Shown: positions 1 through 5,129 of the stretch, piece after piece
Position numbering within the stretch: the first letter of the stretch is position 1
Layout of the letters: every line of letters begins with the position of its first letter
Assembly: GCA_003131705.1 (NCBI GenBank)
Contig: PKUY01000053.1
Coordinates: forward strand, 1 to 5,543
Reading direction: 5' to 3'
Length of the DNA: 5,543 nucleotides
Origin: Acidobacteriota bacterium
GTDB taxonomy: Bacteria > Acidobacteriota > Terriglobia > Acidiferrales > UBA7541
Translations under genes and position numbers: made by a program
The notes under the pieces: generated by a model
What the model saw: only the letters and a program-made list of their open reading frames with translations
Databases searched by the model: none
What the model was told of the DNA's origin: nothing

Positions 1-678
1 CTCGCCGCCGGAGAACTGCACGCTCATCTGGCGCTTCGGCTTGATGGTGACGGCGTATGCCGGCAGCGTCTTAATGTCTTCCCAGCTCAACTCGTGGACG
101 AAGCCCACCTGGTTGGCGTCCATGAAGCAGGGGTCGCACATCATATTGCAGCGATTCGTGAGGTCCACGGTCAGCACCGAGCCGCGCCCGTGGCGAACCG
201 TGCTGGAACCGTGGTTATGTAGTTCTTCGTCGTTGTGGGCCGGAATATCGCGGCCCGGGAAGTTCCCTTCGATCCACTCGAGGAACTTCGCGTCCACAGC
301 CATCAGGTCTTCGTATTTGCCGTGGATGGCGCACTCTTTGATCATCCAGACCTGGCCGTCGCGCTCGATGATCTGCGCCTTGATCTCTCCGACCTTTTCA
401 TGGACGAGGTCGGTCCAGTCTTTCTTGCCATCGATGATGGCTTCGCGCGCTTCTTTCACGCACGCGGGGCAGAGCGAGTCCGTCGTCCGCGGCCAGCCGA
501 GCGTAGGCTTCGACTTCTCCCACGACTTCAGCAGCGGTTTGTCGGACCACTTCGGTGTAAACGATGGATTCGGGTTCCTCTTGTTGAAGTACTGAATCGT
601 ATCGAATGTCATCGCCGCTGTTTTACACAGCGCCCAATCGAATGATTTCCAAATCTGATTGCCAACAGTTTTAGGCAT
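1..678 (-). CDS. Radical SAM protein, MJ0619/tetraether-synthase (Tes)-like, N-terminal part (3' end beyond left edge)
   Basis: The reading frame is open from ATG 678-676 to the window edge (226 codons, no stop). It starts 3 bases after a GGAGG ribosome binding site. Visible in the protein: an N-terminal cysteine module (C70-P-A-C73, then IKEC116-AIH119G), followed by the radical SAM cluster motif LTNRCNMMCDPC (C177-x3-C181-x2-C184). These three cysteines would bind the [4Fe-4S] cluster that cleaves S-adenosylmethionine. The fragment ends in QFSGGE (residues 221-226), the SAM-binding GGE motif. In known families, a CPxC plus ECxxHG module just ahead of the radical SAM core is typical of MJ0619-like enzymes. 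These include archaeal tetraether lipid synthase, which couples lipid tails by C-C bond formation and carries extra metal centres. Acidobacteria make membrane-spanning iso-diabolic acid and branched tetraether lipids, so a lipid-coupling role is a reasonable inference. The C-terminal half is missing, so the subfamily is not certain; another MJ0619-like radical SAM function is possible. Radical SAM membership is near certain. Confidence 0.87.
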   Translation of the reverse strand, partial: MPKTVGNQIWKSFDWALCKTAAMTFDTIQYFNKRNPNPSFTPKWSDKPLLKSWEKSKPTLGWPRTTDSLCPACVKEAREAIIDGKKDWTDLVHEKVGEIKAQIIERDGQVWMIKECAIHGKYEDLMAVDAKFLEWIEGNFPGRDIPAHNDEELHNHGSSTVRHGRGSVLTVDLTNRCNMMCDPCFMDANQVGFVHELSWEDIKTLPAYAVTIKPKRQMSVQFSGGE

Positions 679-681
679 AAT

Positions 682-686
682 CCTCC
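682..686 (-). promoter_or_regulatory. Ribosome binding site of the radical SAM gene
   Basis: GGAGG on the minus strand ends 3 bases before the ATG at 678. It is a perfect anti-Shine-Dalgarno match and fixes the start of the radical SAM gene, although the spacing is shorter than the usual 5-8 bases. Confidence 0.7.
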
Positions 687-693
687 ACCCTAA

Positions 694-699
694 ATTATA
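694..699 (-). promoter_or_regulatory. Possible -10 box (TATAAT) for the radical SAM gene
   Basis: The minus strand carries a perfect TATAAT. Transcription would begin near 687-688 and give a leader of about 10 bases that already contains GGAGG. The hexamer 17 bases upstream (GGGGCT) does not resemble TTGACA, so this is a -10-only match. It could mark a weak or activator-dependent promoter, or be chance in an AT-rich spot. Confidence 0.35.
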
Positions 700-717
700 A
701 AAGCGCGAACTGGAAAA

Positions 718-954
718 GCCCCTACGATGCCCAGGAACGTGGCCCTACGGGTACGCCTAGCCCCGTAAACGGTTACGCTAACAGAGTTTGCCTTTGTTCC
801 AAGGATACGTCTAGGTTCGGGCGTCCAAAGGTAGAAATGCCGGGCTGAATGGCATCCAGGAGCAGCCAACGGAGACAGAGGTACCAGCGGTTTAGGTCAG
901 GCGGTAGTACCAAGCAGCCCGGCTAAACACCACGGCTCGGGCTGGGCACGGGGC
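718..954. ncRNA. Candidate structured RNA in the gene-free stretch 679-971 (strand uncertain)
   Basis: No reading frame of note lies here, but perfect complementary segments nest in order. The ends pair as 718-722/950-954 (GCCCC/GGGGC), 729-734/942-947 (GCCCAG/CTGGGC) and 738-742/930-934 (CGTGG/CCACG). Inside lie hairpins 746-751/762-767, 791-796/826-831, 837-841/851-855 and 890-895/923-928. Loop 840-847 is also perfectly complementary over 8 bases to 915-922, a possible pseudoknot or alternative fold. Plus-sense, the last hairpin contains GGTCAGG (895-901) and AGCAGCC (913-919) around a short apical stem, like the SRP RNA helix 8 core, but the GGAA tetraloop is absent. Minus-sense, the closing GGGGC is followed by TTTT (717-714), terminator-like, and the RNA would lie just upstream of the radical SAM gene as a leader or separate transcript. 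I recognise no known family with confidence. Short helices can arise by chance in GC-rich DNA. Confidence 0.3.
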
Positions 955-971
955 AACATGAATAATCGCGG

Positions 972-2168
972 TCAATCCAGATTCAACGGAGTGCGCAAGA
1001 CGCCGATGGCAAAGTGTGCCAGAAGCGGTGCGTCATCATCGAGCTGGATCCAGCGGACCACGCAGTGGTCCTTCATGTACTGCGAAACCTTGGCTTCGCT
1101 GATTCCTAGGTAGTCTGCCAATTTAGCCTTCAAGCCACTTTCGGCATGGCCGTGTGCCCCGCCGCGGGTACCCTTACCCGCGCTGCGTCCCCCGCGCACC
1201 AGGTTGCCGCAACCTATGCGCAGCGTCTGGCAAGCTTCCACATAATACGAGGTGATTTGGTCCGAGTCCGACAGCAGAAACACGCCCGGGCCCGCGGGGG
1301 CGTCCTCGGCCTCTTCAAGCTTGTGCAACGGACTGGCGACGAGCCGGCGCAACATCGATTCGAGATGCGCCATACGGGACGCTAGCGCCGGATCTCCGGC
1401 GCGACCGTGGGCCGTTCGCTCGGATGGCAGTTGTGGAACAGGCGGCTCGGCAGGTGCCGGACGCGAGGTCCGCGCAGGCACATATGCCGGTGGCTCTGGG
1501 GTATGACTCGGAACGGGCCTCGGAACGGGCCGTTGATAGGCGGGCCGCTCGAATGCAGGTACGTGAGGCGCCGGGGGCCTCGACTGCTGCGGCTCGCCGG
1601 ATTGCGGCTCTGACGATTCCGCGAAAGCTTGTGTCGGCAGCCCGGTTGTGGTCGGGGCGCCTTTGCGTCGCCGGCCCCTTCCGCCGCGACGGCCGCGACG
1701 GCGCTTTTTCTTGACCTCTTCACCGGATGCGGCGTTGCCAGCAGTCTGCGCAGGCGAAGCGGACGCCGCCTTCAGTTCGGTCTCCGCCGAAATCTCTCCG
1801 AGTGCAAGCAACGGGCGCGCCTCTTCGAATTCCTGTGGGGCGTTGCGAAACGATTCGGCGTTCTCTTCCTGATTATTTGTAATTGGCATTATTGGGTTTT
1901 CAACCTGGGGAAGGGGGAGTTCTAAGCCGAGTCGTGTGAGAGCCTCTTCGGCTTTCTTTTTCCAATCGGCGCGGCGGAAGCGCTGCGCGGCAATCGTATA
2001 CCAGTTCCCCGCTTCGTCTTTGTGTTCGGCTTTCTCTTCGATGGTTCCTAGCTCCCACGCAACCATGGCATCGCGCGTGCGTTGGTAAAGTTCGGCGAGC
2101 TTGGCTTGCGCGTCCGGGCTGGTTTTCGCCTTGCGTATTCGCGCCTGGATTTGCCGCCAATCAGCCAT
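972..2168 (-). CDS. Uncharacterised protein with basic Arg/Gly tract, Pro-rich linker and C-terminal HTH-like segment
   Basis: I do not recognise this 398-residue protein. Residues 1-81 are charged and helical, rich in Ala, Lys, Glu and Trp, and could form a small helical-repeat domain. Residues 153-169 are a dense basic run (KKKRRRGRRGG and onward) like the nucleic-acid-binding tails of bacterial RNA-binding proteins. Residues 196-249 are a Pro-rich, presumably disordered linker that includes a 12-base tandem repeat encoding RPVPRPVP. Residues 265-285 look helical, 321-344 are Gly/Arg/His-rich, and 348-368 (LADYLGISEAKVSQYMKDH) reads like a helix-turn-helix. No signal peptide or membrane segment is visible, so it is probably cytoplasmic. 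RNA or DNA binding is inferred only. The GC-rich codon pattern and length support a real gene. ATG 2168 is the only sensible start, but it lacks a well-spaced ribosome binding site: AGGA sits just 2 bases away. A TACAAT box ends 8 bases upstream, so the message may be leaderless. It is divergent from the thioredoxin-like gene. Confidence 0.8.
   Translation of the reverse strand: MADWRQIQARIRKAKTSPDAQAKLAELYQRTRDAMVAWELGTIEEKAEHKDEAGNWYTIAAQRFRRADWKKKAEEALTRLGLELPLPQVENPIMPITNNQEENAESFRNAPQEFEEARPLLALGEISAETELKAASASPAQTAGNAASGEEVKKKRRRGRRGGRGRRRKGAPTTTGLPTQAFAESSEPQSGEPQQSRPPAPHVPAFERPAYQRPVPRPVPSHTPEPPAYVPARTSRPAPAEPPVPQLPSERTAHGRAGDPALASRMAHLESMLRRLVASPLHKLEEAEDAPAGPGVFLLSDSDQITSYYVEACQTLRIGCGNLVRGGRSAGKGTRGGAHGHAESGLKAKLADYLGISEAKVSQYMKDHCVVRWIQLDDDAPLLAHFAIGVLRTPLNLD
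1508..1531. repeat. Perfect 12-bp tandem duplication inside the Pro-rich linker
   Basis: The unit TCGGAACGGGCC occurs twice back to back. It encodes the RPVPRPVP stretch on the minus strand. It keeps the frame and is probably replication slippage in a linker tolerant of length change. Confidence 0.8.
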
Positions 2169-2176
2169 GATCCTGC

Positions 2177-2182
2177 ATTGTA
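2177..2182 (-). promoter_or_regulatory. Possible -10 box (TACAAT) for the basic/HTH protein
   Basis: TACAAT on the minus strand matches TATAAT at five of six positions. It ends 8 bases before the ATG at 2168, so transcription would start at or within a base or two of the start codon (leaderless). The best -35 (TTAGCC, 18 bases upstream) is weak. Confidence 0.33.
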
Positions 2183-2220
2183 GCAGCCACTTGACCTCTA
2201 GGCTAATGAACTATGCTCGT

Positions 2221-2249
2221 CTGCCATACGTTGATCGGGAACCTATATT
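2221..2249 (+). promoter_or_regulatory. Possible sigma-70-like promoter for the thioredoxin-like gene
   Basis: CTGCCA (2221-2226, four of six to TTGACA) is followed by a 17-base spacer and TATATT (2244-2249, five of six to TATAAT). This would give a leader of about 50 bases. A second -10-like TAGAAT lies at 2267-2272 without a good -35. The 136-base divergent region 2169-2304 holds nothing else I can name. Confidence 0.3.
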
Positions 2250-2294
2250 GAAGGCACGCGCTGCGCTAGAATCTCGAAACGTCATATTGATGGT

Positions 2295-2300
2295 GAGGAG
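2295..2300 (+). promoter_or_regulatory. Ribosome binding site of the thioredoxin-like gene
   Basis: GAGGAG lies 4 bases before ATG 2305. It decides for that start over the in-frame ATG at 2290, which has no such site, and over the frame's far upstream ATG at 2101, which would overlap the divergent gene. Confidence 0.7.
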
Positions 2301-2304
2301 ACGC

Positions 2305-3234
2305 ATGAAAATAAACCACGTGGTCTGCGTATTTGCGTTGTCGCTATGCTGGCAGGCGGCCGCAGTGGCCCAATCAGCGTCTCGGCCTGTTGCCCCGCAC
2401 AGAGTTTCCGTGCCCCCGAGTGCGACCGCATTCGAACCGCTCGATCGCTGGAAGGCGGCGGTGATTGCGGGAAACCAGACGGCGCTTGCCGCGCTCTACG
2501 CGACCGCTCCTCCGGCGCAGACGCAGACACCCCGGGGAACCACAGCCGACCCCGGCGAAGAACCGCGCTTCTGGTCCGTCTTAGCAGCCAGCGGATTAAG
2601 TGACTTCCAGGCCAAGGTACTCGCGGTGGAACATCGGCAGGGAGGCGCAGTCGAATTGGTTCTTCGAGTTGGAGGCAAAATTCAAACGAATTCCGGAGCG
2701 CAGCCGTTCATCGTTGAAATGCACCAGCGCTGGATGCGCGAGGGCCGCGACTGGCGCATCGTCGCTACGGGTAGAGACGATCTTGCTGCGAGCCCAACCA
2801 TGCGTCTCCCCGAACCCGCAGAACCCAATATTTCTCTCTATCCTCCTCCTGACGGGGCGCGAACCGAAATCCGTGCCGCGCTTGCGGCCGCTGCGGCGGA
2901 TCACAAGCGCGTGATCCTGGTGTTCGGCGCGAACTGGTGCTACGACTGCCACGTTCTCGACGCCGCATTTCATTCGAAGGAAATCGCTCCGCTGGTGAAC
3001 GCAAATTATCATGTGGTGCACATCAATGTCGGGGACGATGGAGACAAGAACCTCGATCTCGCCGAGAACTACGGAGTCCCTCTCAGGCAAGCGGTGCGCA
3101 TTCCCAGCCTCGCGGTCCTCGCCCCGGACGGCAAAGTGGTGTTCAGCCAAAAGCAGGGCGAGTTTGACGACAGCGCGCGCATCGGCCCCGCCGACGTCAT
3201 TGAGTTCCTCAATAAGTGGAAACCACGGAGTTAG
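2305..3234 (+). CDS. Exported thioredoxin-fold protein with N-terminal NTF2/SnoaL-like domain
   Basis: This is a 309-residue protein. Residues 1-23 form a signal peptide: MK start, hydrophobic core, and a likely cleavage after A-V-A before Q23, so it acts in the periplasm or outside the cytoplasm. Residues about 43-160 resemble an NTF2/SnoaL-like (DUF4440-type) cone: FEPLDRWKAAVIAGN at the front and a closing strand HQRWMREGRDWRIVATG. Residues 184-306 are a thioredoxin fold: VILVFGANWCYDCHVLDAAF with the redox pair C212-Y-D-C215, then a strand (YHVVHINVG), and RIPSLAVL with the expected cis-proline at P267, followed by PDGKVVF. This layout fits the thioredoxin_7/DsbD-gamma-like group, so disulfide reduction or exchange on exported proteins is likely; the partner is unknown. 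The N-terminal domain may bind a ligand or mediate dimerisation, but I see no catalytic residues. An in-frame coding-like stretch continues past its TAG stop to 3306. It is the first of three same-strand genes. Confidence 0.85.
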   Translation: MKINHVVCVFALSLCWQAAAVAQSASRPVAPHRVSVPPSATAFEPLDRWKAAVIAGNQTALAALYATAPPAQTQTPRGTTADPGEEPRFWSVLAASGLSDFQAKVLAVEHRQGGAVELVLRVGGKIQTNSGAQPFIVEMHQRWMREGRDWRIVATGRDDLAASPTMRLPEPAEPNISLYPPPDGARTEIRAALAAAAADHKRVILVFGANWCYDCHVLDAAFHSKEIAPLVNANYHVVHINVGDDGDKNLDLAENYGVPLRQAVRIPSLAVLAPDGKVVFSQKQGEFDDSARIGPADVIEFLNKWKPRS

Positions 3235-3320
3235 AATTTCGCGCCGATCGCGCTGCACTTCGCTAAACGGCAATCGCCGCTGCTGGACGCACTGCGCGAA
3301 GGGGACTAAAATGAACTGGA
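3235..3320 (+). other. Gap between thioredoxin-like gene and iscS with coding-like tail and misplaced ribosome binding site
   Basis: In the frame of the upstream gene, codons after its TAG (3232-3234) run for 24 residues with high third-position GC (for example FAPIALHFAK) and stop at TAA 3307-3309. GAAGGGGA (3298-3305) then sits 5 bases before ATG 3311, which is out of frame with iscS. The recognisable iscS start is ATG 3321. No terminator hairpin is visible. Confidence 0.5.
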
Positions 3321-4517
3321 ATGGCGCCCAAACTGCCGGTATACATGGACAATCAGGCTACGACGGCGGTCGATCCGCGTGTGGTGGACGCGATGCTGCC
3401 TTATTTCACCGAAAAATTCGGCAACGCCGCGAGCCGCAATCACGAATTCGGCTGGAAGGCCGAGGAAGCGGTGGAAAATGCGCGCAGCCAGATCGCCCGG
3501 CTGATCCATTGCACTCCGCGGGAGATCGTTTTCACCAGCGGCGCGACCGAGTCGGACAATCTTGCAATCAAGGGCGTGGCCGAGGCTTATCGAGGAAAAG
3601 GCAACCACATCGTCACGCAGGCGACCGAGCACAAGGCCGTGCTCGACACTTGCAAGCGCCTGGAGAAATCCGGATGTGAGGTCACGTGCCTGCCGGTGGG
3701 ACGCGACGGCCTGATCGATCTCGAAGACCTAAGGCGCGCGATCACTCCGAAAACGATCCTGATTTCGATCATGCACGCGAACAACGAAATAGGCGTCATC
3801 CAGCCGATCGAGGAAATCGGCAAGATCGCGAAAGAAAAGGGCGTAATCTTCCACGTGGATGCCGCGCAGTCCGTGGGCAAGATTCCCGTTGACGTCGAGA
3901 AATTCGGCATCGATCTACTTGCGATCTCGGCGCACAAGATTTATGGGCCGAAAGGCGTTGGCGTTCTGTATGTGCGCCGAAAAAATCCGCGCGTAGAACT
4001 CGCGGCGATGATTGACGGCGGCGGACACGAACGCGGGTTGCGTTCGGGCACGCTGAACGTGCCGGGAATCGTTGGACTAGCGAAGGCCTGTGAACTTTGC
4101 GAGAAGGAGATGCCGCAGGAAAGCGAGCGGCTGGGCGTTCTTCGCGACAAGCTGAAGGAAGCGATCATGAGCCGCCTCGACGACACATTTATTAATGGAT
4201 CGATGGTGCACCGGCTGCCGAACAATCTGAATGTTAGTTTCGCGGGAGTCGAGGGCGACGCGCTGCTGATGGGAATTAATGACGTGGCCGTTTCGAGCGG
4301 CTCGGCGTGCACTTCGGCCACACTCGAGCCGAGCTACGTGCTCCAAGCACTCGGAGTGCCCGACGAACGCGCGCACAGTTCGATCCGGTTCGGACTCGGG
4401 CGTTTCAACACCGAGGAAGAAGTGGATTACGTCGCGGGGCGCGTCGTGGAAACAGTGAAGCGGCTGCGGGAGCTTTCACCTCTGTACGAAGCCGCCAAAC
4501 CACAGTCCAGCCGTTAG
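3321..4517 (+). CDS. iscS: Cysteine desulfurase IscS
   Basis: IscS is a PLP-dependent enzyme that removes sulfur from L-cysteine, giving alanine and an enzyme persulfide that supplies iron-sulfur cluster assembly and tRNA thiolation in the cytoplasm. At 398 residues it is close to the usual ~404. Key residues sit where expected: H104 in ATEHKAV, the PLP Schiff-base K206 in [10 protein letters not shown], and the persulfide-carrying C330 in [17 protein letters not shown], followed by [11 protein letters not shown]. Residues D180, A181, Q183 ([10 protein letters not shown]) and N154-N155 (HANNEIG) match the PLP pocket. This is group I (IscS/NifS), not SufS. The end ([13 protein letters not shown]) lacks the longer tail that E. 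coli IscS uses to contact IscU, so scaffold binding may differ. No iscR, iscU or iscA lies nearby, so it stands outside a classic isc operon. ATG 3321 is chosen by homology ([15 protein letters not shown]); its own ribosome binding site is poor, with only GGA directly before it. Confidence 0.97.
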   Translation: MAPKLPVYMDNQATTAVDPRVVDAMLPYFTEKFGNAASRNHEFGWKAEEAVENARSQIARLIHCTPREIVFTSGATESDNLAIKGVAEAYRGKGNHIVTQATEHKAVLDTCKRLEKSGCEVTCLPVGRDGLIDLEDLRRAITPKTILISIMHANNEIGVIQPIEEIGKIAKEKGVIFHVDAAQSVGKIPVDVEKFGIDLLAISAHKIYGPKGVGVLYVRRKNPRVELAAMIDGGGHERGLRSGTLNVPGIVGLAKACELCEKEMPQESERLGVLRDKLKEAIMSRLDDTFINGSMVHRLPNNLNVSFAGVEGDALLMGINDVAVSSGSACTSATLEPSYVLQALGVPDERAHSSIRFGLGRFNTEEEVDYVAGRVVETVKRLRELSPLYEAAKPQSSR

Positions 4518-4570
4518 AAGCTTTTGAATTGGGTCTTAAAGTTGAGGGCACCCGCGAGTTTTATTCTCAA

Positions 4571-4576
4571 GAGGAG
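4571..4576 (+). promoter_or_regulatory. Ribosome binding site of the DinB/YfiT gene
   Basis: GAGGAG lies 5 bases before ATG 4582 and fixes the start. The 64-base gap from iscS (4518-4581) is AT-richer than its surroundings, but no convincing promoter pair was found in it. Confidence 0.75.
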
Positions 4577-4581
4577 CTGTC

Positions 4582-5109
4582 ATGGAAGCGGACCTGCGGT
4601 ACCCAATCGGCAAATTCCAGAAACCCGAAAGTCTCGCCGGCGATGAGCGCCGAGAGTTCATCGCCCAAATCGCGGACGCGCCGGCGCGCCTCGTTTCCGC
4701 GACAGCCGGATTGACGCCTGCACAGCTCGACACACCTTATCGGCCGGGAGGGTGGACCGTGCGTCAGGTAGTGCATCACGTTCCCGACAGCCACATGAAT
4801 GCATTTATTCGCTTCAAACTCGCGCTTACAGAGAATGAGCCGACGATCAAGCCTTATGACGAAGCGCGCTGGGCCGAGTTAGCTGATGGGAAGAATCCGC
4901 CGATCGAGCCGTCGCTGCGATTGCTCGAAAACCTACACAGTCGATGGGTCGTGCTTTTGGAGTCGATTGCGCCTGCGGAGTGGGACTGCAAATTCAAACA
5001 TCCCGAGCTAGGCCCGATGAGCCTGAACCAGAATCTAGCGCTGTACGCTTGGCACGGCAGGCATCACGTCGCACATATTACTGCGCTGCGCGATAGGAAC
5101 CACTGGTAG
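4582..5109 (+). CDS. DinB-superfamily YfiT-type putative bacillithiol (thiol) transferase
   Basis: This 175-residue protein is the normal length for YfiT/BstA proteins, which are four-helix-bundle, metal-binding DinB-superfamily members. They transfer a low-molecular-weight thiol (bacillithiol in Firmicutes) to electrophiles. Family marks visible: the start LRYPIGKFQ, the segment LDTPYRPGGWTVRQVVHHVPDSHMNAFIRFK (residues 49-79), and the C-terminal YAWHGRHHVAHI (residues 155-166). The metal is likely bound by H66 with H161 and H165, matching the three-histidine site of B. subtilis YfiT; H65, H71, H158 and H162 are close alternatives. It is cytoplasmic with no signal peptide. It follows iscS by 64 bases, and sulfur and thiol chemistry link the two, though co-transcription is only inferred. 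Many proteins of this group are named metal-dependent hydrolases. The true thiol depends on whether the host makes bacillithiol, which this window cannot show. Confidence 0.9.
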   Translation: MEADLRYPIGKFQKPESLAGDERREFIAQIADAPARLVSATAGLTPAQLDTPYRPGGWTVRQVVHHVPDSHMNAFIRFKLALTENEPTIKPYDEARWAELADGKNPPIEPSLRLLENLHSRWVVLLESIAPAEWDCKFKHPELGPMSLNQNLALYAWHGRHHVAHITALRDRNHW

Positions 5110-5129
5110 CAACGGCGAAGATCTAGACT

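Noticed and set aside
41..645. Plus-strand open frames of 184 and 136 codons
   Set aside because: They lie antisense to the radical SAM gene, whose motifs and ribosome binding site are unmistakable. Their translations show no family pattern.
702..713. AGCGCGAACTGG resembling the 5' core of a glmS ribozyme
   Set aside because: The rest of the glmS core is missing and no glmS gene follows.
727..768. 13-codon plus-strand mini-ORF in the gene-free stretch
   Set aside because: It has no ribosome binding site, overlaps the candidate RNA helices, and is of a length expected by chance.
2101..2304. Upstream extension of the thioredoxin-like gene to ATG 2101
   Set aside because: It would overlap the start of the divergent gene and place non-hydrophobic sequence before a clear signal peptide. 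The ribosome binding site at 2295-2300 supports 2305.
2596..3273. 225-codon minus-strand open frame
   Set aside because: It is the antisense shadow of the thioredoxin-like gene, caused by GC-rich codon bias. It has no recognisable domain, while the plus strand has a signal peptide and a CxxC motif.
3011..3679. 222-codon plus-strand open frame bridging the thioredoxin-like gene and iscS
   Set aside because: It overlaps both real genes in another frame and its composition (many Arg, Ser and Gly) is typical of an out-of-frame read. Only its internal ATG at 3311 is of interest, because of the ribosome binding site.
5110..5129. Bidirectional terminator between the convergent genes
   Set aside because: The 20 bases hold no stem of useful length followed by a T-run. 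The nearby TTTT at 5136-5139 lies inside the DUF5818-like coding region.
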